Of a stretch of 64,000 nucleotides of DNA, positions 1 through 12,800 are shown piece after piece. The stretch comes from Sisyra terminalis. Its lineage: Eukaryota; Arthropoda; Insecta; Neuroptera; Sisyridae. Made by a program: the position numbers and the translations under genes. Where the stretch lies: positions 49,362,630 through 49,426,629 of the forward strand of contig OY292274.1 in NCBI GenBank assembly GCA_958496175.1. The letters run 5' to 3'. Numbering within the stretch: the stretch's first letter is position 1; each line of letters opens with the position of its first letter. Below the pieces are notes generated by a model. The model saw only the letters and a list, made by a program, of their open reading frames with translations. It was not told where the DNA came from and did not search any database.

Positions 1-3000
1 CAATTAGTTAGGCGTTCTCTAGTCCTGGCACGTAAAATGCGATAAGAATATACGAGAACGTTACAAAGGAAGGTATCCGGTGGTTGAACCACCCTTGGGA
101 AACTCTCGTAAAAATGAAAGGGCAAATATAATCCCTTGGTCCTCGCACATATATATCCTGATTCAATATAGTCGGGTTTGTGTTAGAAAATAGAGAGATA
201 GGAATTTTCGGCCCTTGAAAACTTTATTTTAACAAAGAATTCTAGTTTTATTGAATATTTTCTTTTCAAACAAATTTAATAATTGTTGATAAAGGAGTGA
301 GCTTCATGCTTTAAACATGATTCAATCTCAAACCTTACTTTTTTAGAAAATTATGCTTTCACTGACAAAATATTTAATCGTAAATTTGATTGTTGGACTT
401 GAAAGTATCTTTTTTACTGGTCAACTATTTGTAATATTTACATAAAAAATAAGTAGCAGAATTGACGTGGATTGATGTAATAGGACTAAAAATATCCAAA
501 ACCAGCTGGAATACTTTAGTTTTGTGAGCGATATTTATGAGGAAAATTACATCAGTCGTGTAATTTGCGATACTTTCGATTGTATAAAAATGTACTTTTC
601 GTACTACCACACTACAACGTGACATGATTTCTCAGTAATAGTACGTAATTGGACTAGTTTTACATGATAATACTTTTCGATCTTATTGAGAGCTTAAAAG
701 ACAAATAAATTTGAGCATCACTAAAAATGTTAACAAGCACAACAGTCGAAAATGTTTTATCCTGCTTTTCGATTAGTAAGGTTGATGAAATGGGTATGAG
801 GGTTGTCACTTATGTATTTACATTTGGTTTTAATTACATTGAAAATATATATTTTTTTGCGAACATTTGCGAACTTTTAAAATATTATTATTTATCCATG
901 TATTTTATTTCAGAGTTATTCTAAAGAAATGTACAGAACTTGTACTAAGACATCAGGAAAATACAGAGTTACTAATTTTTTTAACAAAAATAAAATTATA
1001 GAAATTTGAGTAATGCATATGGGAAACAAAATTAAAAGTTACATAGTATAAAAGTACAATAAATATTTAATAACTACAGTTTTACTATTTACGGTATACT
1101 TTATACTATACATTTACTATAAATACATACTCAATCAATAGTTCTCATCTACTTCCTTATATTTTTGTGTAATAACTTCTTAGCAAAATTCAGAGTTTTC
1201 AAATTATTTGGGATTAAATACAGTATTTTATTGCTTCGGTATACTCATTACTATTACCTATAGTTTTATTAATATTTGGTAAATTTAGTTACCTTGTTTG
1301 AATACTTATTTGCCACGCTAAGTAGAGTAATCTATATTCTGTGAAATAATAACTTAGAACGCTAACAACAAAAGATTGATTTGTTTTTAATGGCACCAAT
1401 GGTTCCTTACCTCTTTAAAATTTACTTATTAGTCTCCATTGTTTCAGGTCTAAATATATACATAACAAAAAAATAAATCAGGATATCGTCGACCAAATTT
1501 ATCAATGTTTTCTTTTATTTATTTTTAGTCGCGACGTTTCGTCAGTTTTATTCCGACTTCAGCAGGCGCAACCATAACTTTTTTACTTATTAATTTATTT
1601 TGTAGAATTACAAAGGGTTTTAATGCATTATAATGAGTCTCATCCAAAGAAACGAATCCGTAGCTTATAATATTTTCAAACAGACCAAGGTATATCGTTT
1701 TTAGGATATAAGGGTGTAGTCAATAAATTAATTTAATTTTAATGTATTTTAATAAAACGTAGTTAAAGAACTGTGGAGCAACCTGTATGTATATTTTTTT
1801 GACTCAAGTCTCTTTTAGAACAGTCAAATTTTTGTTAACCAAAGTGGATCAAAAAATTAAACGTTATATTTTCGACTTTGCTTTTAATTTAATTCGCGAA
1901 TAAATCAGTCCATAATACAAATTTAGTTACAATAGAGAAAATTATACCATATTAGAATTGAATCAACAAAAAAATCGTGAATAGAATCAAAAACAAAGTA
2001 AAAAATGCAACGTTATCGGATTTGACTCTTCTAAAAGGCACTTTAGTCTATTTTTTTTCTAAAAAAATAAACTTTCAAAATTGGTATCCTTCTCAATCTT
2101 TCTCATTAGTTTGTGATTAAATATGTCAATTAGTTCATTTTTTAATAGAGTTTTAAATTTAAACATAGAAAACCAATATATTTTCAAAATTAATTATTTA
2201 TTTTAAAACGATCTCGATATTAAATCTTCGATATTAAAAAAGTATATTTTTAAACATCAGGAATCTATATTGATATTTTTGAACCCCCTCTTTTCAGTTA
2301 AGTTCTCCAGAAAATGTTCATATAACCAACTCTTAGAACAAAAATTTCTTGACAGTGCATTGAAAGACAAAATCGGCAATTAATTACATATTTTTAACCT
2401 TTTTAAAATTTTTAGCTGTACAAAGAAATTATAATTTTAGTGTTATATTTATTTCACCAAGTATGAGATTTTGATTTTCTTAAAAAATATGTAATATTCA
2501 AATATTTTTTCGTCCCCTTGTGTTTAATTTATTAAGTTGAGTAGAAAAAAAAATCCTTTTTTTTTCAAACATTTTCCTACAAATATAAACTATTAATATT
2601 TTATTCATAACGGCCCTTGGACCACTCGAACTTGGACTGTTCTAATCTGAATAACTGTTTCTTCTATTAAATTAGTTTTTTAATGTTAAAATTATAACAA
2701 ATGTAACTTCGAAGAAAATCCCGTTAATTCTTAAATGTTTAATTGAGTTAATCCATTTAATGGCGTAGAAGTCAAGATCAACGCTGTATACGCTGTATAC
2801 GTCTGTGGGTCTGGGTTAGAGCTTCGTTAACACTGGAATTTTTGATTTTCAGAATTATGGCTAAGAGAACCCAAAGAATCGTTACAGATCATTGTAGCTA
2901 TAAAGCGAGTATAAGAGTATAAGTAATCCTTTAACAATGTATTTTTGTAAGTATTTATTTCAAAAATTAAATTCAAGCTGTGATTATTACGAGATTATAA

Positions 3001-4717
3001 AGCAACTACCATTTTATGCGTTCGTGTACAATAAAATGAAGCAAAAAAAAAAAGAGCACAAAGTATTGAGGATACAAATTCATCCTTCTAGTGAGTAAAA
3101 AGTTGGAGTACACTTAAAACGACAAAATATACATATTTGACACGAAGTTATATCTCTCGATTAGTGTGAAAAGTTCAAGCTCGTCATGCAAAGCTCCACG
3201 TTTTATCCGTCTAGTGTGCATAATTTTATGATACGCGTAAGTGGAATGGCAATGAGCTTTCCTGATTAAATTATGCTGTATGATTATGATGTTTGATTTT
3301 TCAACTACAACCAATCCAATTTGTTACCAATTCTAAAATCATAGTCAGAGCAATGGCTTCAAAATGGATTACCGAAAAGCGTGGCTTTGCTTTTAAAATA
3401 TAAACATTTTTTTTTGTATGTTCTTTTATTTCTAGTTTTACTTGGTACTTGTTTAAAGTAAACTTTGTTGAATGTTCTCTCCTCTTAAACATTTGACGTT
3501 ATAAGCAATTCAGTTCGAACACATTTCCTTTATTTCGACCACTAGGACAGACTAGTTTTAGGAAACTTGAAACTTCCAATAAACTGTAACTAACAAGCAT
3601 GAAGAGAGTAACTGTTCGTTTTGGTTTCAAGTTTACAACCAATAGTCGCTCGCTAAGCGTAATAACGAACATTTATTTGACACAAACATTTTATGAAATT
3701 TGATCTTTTATTCGTTTCATTCAATAAATAAAAATGGAATTATTGTCGGATTTGAACATTTTTTATAGATTCGACTAATTATTATAGCTTTAATTACTTT
3801 GATGGTTTTACACTAATGACTACTGTAATTAAATTGTAATCAAAAAACTGCATATCAGTTTATTTTATCCGTTTTTGTTCACTTTTTTGCAACTGATATT
3901 TTAAATATTTTACACTTTTCAATGTTATACTTTTTATTAAAACGAACATTTAAATTCATATTGCACAATACTTTAAAGACTGTTTTATTATAAATTAGCA
4001 ATTTAATTTTCAGCAAATAATAAAAATAAAATATTAAAATTTTATATTTGAAAAAAAATAATATATTTAAAAATAGAACAACCGTGTTATTCTATATTTC
4101 ATTATTTGGGAAACATGTTTGTGAATAAAAGAGCTTTAAAATCGCTTCAATTTATTTTTCTATTGTTTTTATACATCAAATGTATTTGTTAGTGAGGATT
4201 AAATGTTTGTTTAGAAAAATCTGCTTAGTAATAATACTTTCAAAAAAATAAAGATTTGTAAAGAGTTTATAAAATTCGAAGTTCTCTCCTTAAAAAATAT
4301 ATTTTTTGTAAAAATATAAATACAACTCTACATGAATTTTATTTGATATTAAAAATGATTTAAGCGGCTTTTGAAAAAAGATATTAGAGTGATGGTGTTC
4401 ATATAAAAAATATTTCAAATTCGTTTTCAATACGTGGGCGGAAAGTGAGAGTCAGGTGATGATATGGTAATTACTTTCATTTCTGATTGCACATGAGTAC
4501 ATGCATTTTCGGGAAAACCAAAGCATTCCAGCATTCATTTTACAACAAAACATTGATATTTTTTTTTGTATAAGAATTTTAAGCGGAAGAGAACTCAAGA
4601 ATAACCGTGGCATTGTCTGGTGATTTTTAGTTTTATACAGATTAAAAACAAATTTTTATAATAGTTTACTGGAAACCTTGAAATTGAAAGGAAAGTAGCC
4701 TCTGAGTATTTTTTCCT
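1..4717. other. AT-rich intergenic stretch, no gene recognised
   Basis: No frame has protein-like composition or a recognisable domain. The first ~180 bases are richer in G and C than the rest and may be the edge of an unidentified repeat. A short direct repeat of cgctgtata lies near 2,783-2,802. A compact motif at 1,526-1,575 is described separately. The rest is A/T homopolymer-rich sequence typical of decayed insect intergenic DNA. Confidence 0.6.
1526..1575 (-). repeat. Short TE-like motif ending in GAAACGTCGCGAC
   Basis: Read on the minus strand, a CCTGCTGAAG block is followed by a short imperfect stem (GTCGG with CTGAC) and then GAAACGTCGCGAC. Blocks of this form (CCTGA..AAG, stem, GAAACGTC) recur in arthropod retroelements, and this GC-rich patch stands out from its AT-rich surroundings. 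The class of the parent element cannot be told from 50 bases. Confidence 0.3.
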
Positions 4718-4880
4718 TTGTTATTTACCGGCGCATTATAACTACCAAGGTCTTTTGGGATTCAATGATTATTTAAAAATCCGTAAATCAAGAAATATCA
4801 AAAATTTGCTCGCTACGAGATTTGAACCCAACATCTACTAATTTTAGAGCAGTTATCTTGACCACGCAGCCACCAATAGG
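4718..4880 (-). repeat. tRNA-derived SINE copy (minus strand)
   Basis: On the minus strand this reads CCTATTGGTGGCTGCGTGG (a worn A box), then GGTTCAAATC (a worn B box), then the shared body GAGCAAATTTTTGATATTTC and a tail ending in AGTTATAATGCGCCGGTAA. The same order of blocks appears in the copies at 15,162, 15,419, 10,231 and 50,664. The head resembles tRNA-Ser. About 165 bp, with no clear target duplication seen. Confidence 0.85.
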
Positions 4881-7800
4881 CTTTGTGTAAATTTTTTTAT
4901 AAAAGAAATAAATAGAAGTACATACAGTACGTGAACGAAAAGAAGTTATTAACGAAAATGTTTCAAATTGTCTCCATTATTGGTAATGATAAGTTTACTT
5001 CTTAATTTCCAAAGGAATAAAGGAGAAAATCAAATATTAACATTTACATCTCTTGTACGTGGTAACGACTACATATTTATTTTTTTCTGAAGTAAAATCG
5101 TTTGTATATAATTCACTTGAAAATCATAATTTCATTACATGCATTCAAAAAATTAGTTGATAAGTTTTTTGAATTTGAAAAGAAAAACAAATATTTCATT
5201 AATGTAATCTAGGCATTCAATTAGTTTATATTAGATATTATTTATATTAGATAAGTATAAGTTTGGTTGTGTTCAAAACTGATTTTCCTGAACTTAAACG
5301 TTTATTAGTTGGAAATTTAAAAGCTGATATTTCCTGCTAGAACTGAAATATTTGTTTCGCGGCATTCATTTACAAATCATGCTCAAATATATGCCTTAAT
5401 TACCCAGTACCCTCATTTTTGTTTCCGAGTTGAATTGCATCAATCTGTTTGAAATGAAAACGATTCAAGTAATAAATAACTTAATAATTCAAATATTACA
5501 CTGTTAACAGATATTCTATAAAATTTCAACAAAAATTGTAATTCGGTTTATAAGTTGTGATTAAAGAATTCATATTCTTTAAGATTCAGAACGATTACGG
5601 TTTCAGTTTATAGATACATATTATATTAGTATATAAGCATGATTTTATTTTTAAAAAATCTCACGTTTTCTCATCTAGGTAACGTATTTTATTAATAACA
5701 CTTAATGCTGTATTAACTCTCTTATGATACCTTTTAAGCAAATTTCGCTAAAGAAAATTTTCATTTTGCTGATGTACCTAAAGGGCCATCATATAGTACT
5801 CATTTTATAAATGGTTTCGTGTGTTATCATCCAAGTTCGCGTATATAAACCCTTAACAGAATTATGTGTTGACTTTGGAAATTAGATGGGTTTTCGAGCT
5901 TGAAATTTATTTCATTTTACGAGAGACGGGTCTATAAAAAGATATGTAGTGAACGCGACACGTTCCTAGCAATATTTCCAAACTAAAAGCTCCTATATCA
6001 TAATAAAACAATTGAATTTGTATGCGAAGCTTTATTTCAATTTTATCATTATTTAAATTTTAAATATTTTCAAAAACTATCATCATAAAGATAAAAATGT
6101 GCTGTTACGAAAATAAATTACACATATCAGGATACTTAGTGTCTTTTACACGAGAGACTCGTACATATAAAGCTTTTGAAAAACATCCAAAAAATAAATG
6201 TATTCCATCAACTTCAAAATCACGTTTGTGTTGTACTCGTAGAAAAGATTCTACTTCAATGTGGGTTAAAAAGATTTTCGCACGTTTTACCGAATTCCCT
6301 GAGTTCATTTACACAATGATACGATGAATTTACTTTTATTTCCTTCTGCGATTTGAGAAAATAAATTTTGAAAATAATCATAGATTTTCGTTTCTCATAC
6401 ACTTATTTAATTGAAAATATATCTTTTCCTAAATTGTAAAAAATAATTTAAATATGTTTGACAGTGTAACTTATTGTTTTGGGAGCAAATATAGTACCAT
6501 AAATAATAACTTATTAAAAGAAGCTTATACTACGAACATAAAGTTATTGATTACAACTTGTAAATTTAATACATGACCCAATTTTTAAATTTAAATTTCT
6601 TTTGACATTCCTTTGTTCCTATGTTTTTTTTAAAGTTTTGTTTAGTCAAACTATTTTTCTATAATTCTAAAATGATTGATTCGATTTAGATAAAATTTGG
6701 TCTCTAAGGGCACTTAATTATTACAAATTTAAAAGGAAATATTACTTTGAAAGTATCCAATATATACAATTGACAAAGGAAAAATGATTCATCTTAAATG
6801 CTCATGTAGGTAGTCATCATGTCAAGCGGAATAAAAAATAATACAATAGTTGAGTTTCATAACAATTTTTATCAATCATAGTTGGTAAGATAAACCCTTC
6901 TCAATGTACAAAATTTAAATTGCTATTTTAAAAAACTATATACAAAACGAAGTCGTGGATATTAGTCATTATTACAAAATGTTAATGTTAATCTTCTTTT
7001 GCTTACAAATCTTGTATCTATATATTTTTCTGTTTACTATACTATGTCCATTTTCTCAAATAATTGCCTACCAAACCTATGGTTAACTTATAATGCTAAT
7101 ATTGAGGAGATACCATTGTTTCAATATTTATTTTGCTTCTTGTAAGATATTTTTTAGTTCAAAGCTGGTCTAATAAATTTTAGTAAATATTGCAGGGTAT
7201 CTAAATGCGGAATGCCGTAGAAGCTGTAAGACCCAGCTACCATATATACTTATGTATGGCGTACATATAGGATATTAACATCATAACAAAAAAAGTGGAA
7301 ATATACTCTAATTTTATACTTATTAATTATTATTTTTATTTTTATTTTTAAGTTAATGAATTATTTGATAAGACGTAGACATCAAAAGTTTTAAAAATCA
7401 TGGTTTTTGTACATTAAAAAATATTTAGTTGGAACAATTAAACATTGATCACGAAAATAAGGTAGTACAAAGATCAAATATACTTTTAGAAATGCTTTAA
7501 ATAAGAATATTCAACTAAAATCTATGCTTCCATTGATTTAAATTAGTTTTTAGGTAATTTTTCGTCAAAACAATACAACAGCAAAGTTATAGAATGATAA
7601 ATTAAACAATTTCCTTTAAAATAAACTTTTGTTGTAACAAAAAAAAAACAGCTTTTTATCACAAAACAATACTTTAATCTCACCTTTTCCAAAGTAAAGC
7701 TTTTCGTAAGAACCAACAAACAAAGGCCTTGATATAATATTCACATGCAACAATGGATGCATAGAAGCTTGTTGAGGAATTATAGCTTCCAACAAACTTT

Positions 7801-8420
7801 AAAACAGGAACAACTCGCAAATGAAACAAAATAACAGAAGTCGAGCTCCGACTGAAACAAATGTTGGAATTAAACCAGCGGTAACGCTATAGAAAATTGT
7901 GAGCTTTAAAAAGACAACCGTCTTGCAAAGCTGCATACATTGCTTAAATCCATAAAACATATTTTACTGAAATTTGTCACTCATCATTTTTCATACAACC
8001 TTATATTTATTGGTCTTCATTAAAAAACGTATCTATTTCTTTGATTAAATATTCATATCTTATTGTTGTACATTAAAACTTCTCGAAAACGATAAATTTG
8101 CCTGCAGTGATTTTATTAAATTCGATAACGAACTTGGACTTGGTCGTTAAACTTTGTTGGCGGAATAATTTTGTGTCTCATACTGTTTATTTATTCGATT
8201 TCTTATAAGTTTTGCTACACTTTAGATTAACAGTAGTGTTTGTAAGTTGAATAACTTTAAGTAGGGCATTACGAGTAATTTGTAATATTAGATATGTATC
8301 ACTTTATCAACATTTCAGTTTTGAAATGTATGCTATTAAAGGCTTTCAATTTTTTAAATTATTCCTCTTTTCAGTGTTAGTATAGAGAAAAAAAATCGAT
8401 ATATAAGTCGATATACAAAA
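4881..8420. other. AT-rich intergenic stretch, no gene supported
   Basis: No recognisable coding or RNA gene. One 76-codon open frame at 6,097-6,327 is listed separately. Around 7,765-7,800 an imperfect hairpin pairs AAGCTTGTTG with CAACAAACTT. The rest is low-complexity AT-rich sequence. Confidence 0.55.
6097..6327 (+). CDS. Unrecognised 76-residue open frame, doubtful
   Basis: The frame opens with ATG in an AAAATG context and encodes a basic product with five cysteines (MCCYEN start, CCTRRKDS in the middle). No signal peptide, membrane segment or known domain is visible. An overlapping minus-strand frame of similar length is also open, which weakens the case. It stands out only because it is somewhat less AT-biased than its surroundings. 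It may be a TE fragment or chance. Confidence 0.12.
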   Translation: MCCYENKLHISGYLVSFTRETRTYKAFEKHPKNKCIPSTSKSRLCCTRRKDSTSMWVKKIFARFTEFPEFIYTMIR

Positions 8421-8870
8421 TACTGAGATTCATCTTGGAGGAGAAAGATTCAAGGCAAAAGATTAGTGGGGAGGAAACAAAATTCATGGCTTAAAGGTCT
8501 AGGGCAGTGATGGCGAATCTACGAAACATGGGTCATACACTGATTCACGTAAGCTTTTTAACTGACCCACGTAAACTAGGCAACAATTTGTTCGTTATGT
8601 TTGTAGAAAGAGACCTCCATAGCATTTATACTGTCTCCTCTCTGTTTCACCATGTGAGGCGCTAATGGGCACCAATCACATTAGTGACCTATGAGCGAGT
8701 ACTAAAAAAATATGAACAAAATTTGACCCACGCCGAAAAAAAAAGTTCGCCATCGCTGGTCTAGGGTATTGGTCAGAGCAGTAGTTCCAAAAATTATATT
8801 GACTAATTGGATCCTCAATCCTCGACTTTGAAAACAGCGTATAAAGAAAAAGAATGTAAACTTTTCGTTC
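8421..8870 (+). pseudogene. LINE 3'-coding tail relic, split by a hAT MITE
   Basis: Removing the insertion at 8,505-8,758 plus one target copy leaves a decayed reading frame. It contains RKQNSWLKGL (8,471-8,500) and, after a frameshift, RAVVPKIILTNWILN (about 8,777-8,821). These match the C-terminal signature of many arthropod endonuclease/RT LINEs (G-R-R-x-x-S-W-L-x-N-L-R, then F-R-A-A-V-x-K-x-x-x-A). A second relic of the same tail lies at 28,505-28,665. Stops and frameshifts show it is dead. The LINE clade is not resolved. Confidence 0.6.
8505..8758. mobile_element. hAT-superfamily MITE, 254 bp, intact target duplication
   Basis: The left end CAGTGATGGCGAA and the right end TTCGCCATCGCTG are 13-bp terminal inverted repeats with one mismatch, of the CAGTGxTGGCGAA type used by many hAT elements. 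The flanks are a perfect 8-bp duplication, GTCTAGGG at 8,497-8,504 and 8,759-8,766, which is the hAT hallmark length. There is no coding capacity, so it depended on a transposase made elsewhere. It is inserted in an older LINE relic. Confidence 0.93.
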
Positions 8871-10230
8871 TAAATATATACAAAAAATGATTTGCTTTGT
8901 AAATTTGACCCAATCATTAAATAAATATCAAAAGGTACAAAAAAATCTTTGTTTCTAAACAACATGCTTGTGATATTGTCGTATTAATTGACCAAACTAT
9001 TCACCAGTAGGTCCTCATTAGGTGTCCATGTTCAAATTTCCCAATTTACAAGAAAAAATCTAAAAAATTATAAAGATTAAAATAGAGAGATCAGTTCTGG
9101 GTTTAAAAACGATAATTAACAAACCATTATTTCCTTATTTACGAGATTTTTAAAAACCCTATGATCTATAAATCGCGTAAAGCGACGATGAATATAGTCT
9201 TAAAAAATATTTAAAGTTATTTTTTGTCAAATAATTATTACACTTTGATTTCTTAGAAATTTTATTTTTCTCATAATGATGAAAAATAAATATGATTAAA
9301 TGAAAATGAAAATTAAATTTGGGGCTTAGGAACACTTTCACTCTAGTCATACCATCTTAGTGTTAGACACACGTAAATAGGCTACATATAGTTGACATTG
9401 CGAAAAATATGACTTTTCCATATTCACCCCTGCTACTTGTAATTGTCCTTGAAGTATTTTAATGGTAATAGCAAAACTAAGCTTGATTGGATACTGAAGT
9501 ATTTTGAAATCAAATGGTAAATCATTGGGGATTATTGGGATTCGAGATATGATAACTCTTTTCTCTTTTCATATATCTGTTAAAATAGTGGCACCAAGTA
9601 TATTTCTCTGCTTTGTTTCTGTAGTCATGAATAAAAAATAAGTGAGTTAAGATAATAAAAAAAATCACAACTATAATCATGGAAAGTTTGTTGAGAACTC
9701 TAGTTATAAAATAAGAACGGTTAATGGTTATTCTCATATAAAACTAGACTTGTACAAAGAAGTATAACTTCTTACGTGTTTTCCTAAGTTTTTTCTTTTG
9801 CTCTTTTACCGAACCTAATACTTCAAGCAATTTTATTTTTTTAACGTACAGTTGAATTTTATCAACAAAATTTTTTCCCAAGTTTTTTGGCAACAAATTA
9901 ACTTTCTGCAATTTTGTAACGGTGTTACTAAATCATGTCATTATATCTCGTGATTCCTACTTCAAAAGGAAAACAGAAACCGAAAAAACATCATATAAAA
10001 TCACTGCGTATTTTGTCTGCCTACATACTTTGTTTGCCAGACTGCCTTTTCCTCTTATGAACGAGTAACGTTATAAGTTTGGGTCTGAAATCAAATATCT
10101 ACGTTAATAGTTCCCAGAGAAGTGATTAGAATGTTATTAATTGGACTTCATTATAATGAACTTTAACGAAATAAAATTTTCAACTTTGTCTTATTTTCCA
10201 CTAATATATTTTTTTAATTGTTACTTAGTT
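8871..10230. other. AT-rich intergenic stretch
   Basis: I see no gene, RNA gene or repeat with clear ends. Open frames here are short and rich in Phe, Ile, Lys and Asn, as expected by chance in AT-rich DNA. Confidence 0.55.
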
Positions 10231-10372
10231 GTTTTATAACTTTAAAGTTTTTAGCGACTCTAGAGTTAATAAAATTCCATAGACGAGAAATATCGAAAAT
10301 TAACTCGATACGGGGAGCCAGCCTAAAATCTACCAGTTTTGAAGGAGCCACCTGGACCAGTAGGCTAATATA
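10231..10372 (-). repeat. tRNA-derived SINE copy (minus strand), diverged
   Basis: On the minus strand it begins GCCTACTGGTCCAGGTGGCT and carries CAAAACTGGTAGAT, CGTATCGAGTTAATTTTCGA and a tail TTATTAACTCTAGAGTCGCT. These are the family blocks in the right order. The A and B boxes are eroded, so this is an old copy. Confidence 0.75.
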
Positions 10373-12411
10373 TTTAATTCAAAACAAATAAAGTTTACAT
10401 AGCATGAAAGTAAGAAAAATAATATTATTGTAGTAATAAATGAATATATTTTGGGATACAAATTCAAAGCAAATTCGGACGGGTCAAAGTTTTCAAAATT
10501 CCATTTAATCTTTAAAAATTATGCGGCTAAAGTAACACTTCATTTAACTATCTATATTATGCATATACATAGGAAATCTTCAATGCGTGAGTTATGCAGC
10601 TATTTCAAGTAATAAAATTGTTGAAATTTTGTTCTTTAAAAATAAGGGTTTGTCAAAATATACACAGAAAACAGATTGAAAATGTGTTGATATTTTATAA
10701 CCAATTATGTATTGAAATGTTAATTTTGTCAACAAATAACACTGCTTTATTTGATTTTGAAATTTAAAATATTTCACAGGTTTCAGTTTCCTCCATTTAA
10801 CTTCGGAGTTTGGCCTGAAAATAATTTATTCATATAGGTAGTACATCTATAATTCATATATTTTTTATATACGACATTATTATTCTTCTTTGATTTAATA
10901 TTAATGTTGACTATTAAAGAAATCTTAAGAAGAAAATGTTAACAGATTTAGGAAAGGAAAAACATTGAAAGGTAAAGAAACCCTTAGATATAAATCTTTG
11001 AGTTCCATTAATTTAATCTAATATTGTAGCATAGATAAGTCTAAAAAGCATCGTTAAACTGTGTTTTATGTAATACAATTTTCAACACTCACATTTCAAA
11101 CGAGTTGAAGAAGCAGAGATGCTGTAGTATTATCGTTAAAATTATACGAATTCATAAAATTCTATTTGCACATAAACAAATCCTTTCAAGCTTGTGAACA
11201 GTGTAAAATTAAGGCTGGTGAACTTGAAGTATTGTGAAGGAACGTGGATTTCATTTCCAATAAATGCATGCAATCTATTCAAATGCGAAAATGTAATGTC
11301 ATGCTTTTACCGATGTAAGGTGTGAGTGTTCTAAGACGTTTGTGGATTTTGTAAAGGTTTTCTTTGATTCGTTTTTTGAAGATTGTGCACACACAATCTC
11401 ATCGTTTCGTTGGGGATCGAAGATGTAATGTCTTCTATGAATCATATTTTCCGTAAATGAAAAATAAAATGAATGAAACGACAGATCGCAAAGTGGATTC
11501 AATAAAACGACTGTGCATTTTCTCGAAGCTGCGATTTAGAAGGAAGTTTTTATGAATATAATTAAGTGTAGGAAGGAATATTGGAAAAGCATTTTTTTGT
11601 TGTTGTGTGTTTTATCAGCTTTATTTTTCATATTGAACCACTGAAGTATGGGATTTGAATGTTGAAAACATAAAAATTTTATTCTTACTATTCTCTATTG
11701 GGTTGATAAGAGTTTGTCAAGGGTTAAGTACTAGAAATCACACATTGATATTTTATTTCAGATAATTTAGTTCTTATGTTTCCCAAACATGCTTTTCAAA
11801 GATAATATGAGGAATATTTTAACATTTTTTCTTAAAATAAATGCTCTACACATAAATTGTACACTAACTTAGATTGTAAAATCGCAATCAGTTAATATGC
11901 ATAAATACATGCATATATAAAGATTGTCACACCTAGGGTTGATGTACTAACGGTACCGAAAATTAAATTATTGAAGATCATTAAATTTAAATACGAAAGT
12001 TCAAATGAGTAATTTTTTTAATTTTTATTTTGCTCTTTATTTTTTGAAGATTCTATTTCGATTCTATTTAATTTAATTTTATTTATTATCTGAATTGAAA
12101 CCTCTCATTACTTCACTGTTAACCATAAAGAACTTATTATGCATCAAGTTTATACTGTGGTAGACGTCGTTTTAATACAATTTAGGTATTTGTATTGATG
12201 AATATGTATTCCCTGAACAATTTCAACATTCACATTAAAAAAAAAAACGTGTGTAAAATTCAAATGCGATAGGAGTGGAACCTTTAAAAATATGAGCTTC
12301 AAGATAATGAGACGAATGTAAAATTTTAGGATAAGGATAATTGTTGAGTTTAGTTATGATAGTTTTGACATCAAGTTAAAGACACAAAAGTGTAGTATAG
12401 AGAATTCATGT
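10373..12411. other. AT-rich intergenic stretch
   Basis: No gene is supported. The patch at 11,200-11,520 is a little more complex than its surroundings and is open on the minus strand for 67 codons (11,299-11,502), but it shows no domain. Confidence 0.5.
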
Positions 12412-12800
12412 TTAATTTTGTTTACCTCGAAAATGAAGAAAATTGTAAACAACAGCTGGCAATTGAGTGTGGATGAGCGCCAGCCAACACAAATAAGCGT
12501 TAGAAATAAGCACTTGTATTTTACTGTTTTCGATTGCTTCAGTTTCCCATACTAGAGAAGAAAGACTTCTATATAAAAATCTCTCTTTCAACATATGGTT
12601 ATTGTTAGAATTAGCCGATGTATTCGCAGGATTTCATTAGTTATGTATAATAGGATATCTGTTAATTGTATAAGCATTTTCGATTGAGCCAGTTCTATAA
12701 ATTTTGCGCTAGACCTGCTGGCAGAATCCCAAAGCCCAATGCCGTACCTCCAAATTGAAATTATTATTGATTTTGATAGAAAAGTTTTGAGTGCAAACAC
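12412..12800 (-). pseudogene. Jockey-like LINE reverse transcriptase relic (C-terminal part)
   Basis: The minus strand reads IWRYGIGLWDSASRSS then KFIELAQSKMLIQLTDILLY (12,690-12,770). This follows the Jockey-type RT thumb pattern Y-G-I-x-L-W-G-x-A, then Q-x-x-K-x-L-R-x-I-T-x-A-x-W-Y. In another frame, AHPHSIASCC near 12,460 corresponds to the later HPN-x-LA motif. Frameshifts and missing residues show it is inactive. It is much older than the Jockey-like element at 24.2-25.9 kb. Confidence 0.6.

Noticed and set aside
1526..1575. Possible hammerhead ribozyme on the minus strand
   Set aside because: The core needs CTGANGA but has CTGCTGA, and no proper third stem followed by a U-H cleavage site can be drawn.
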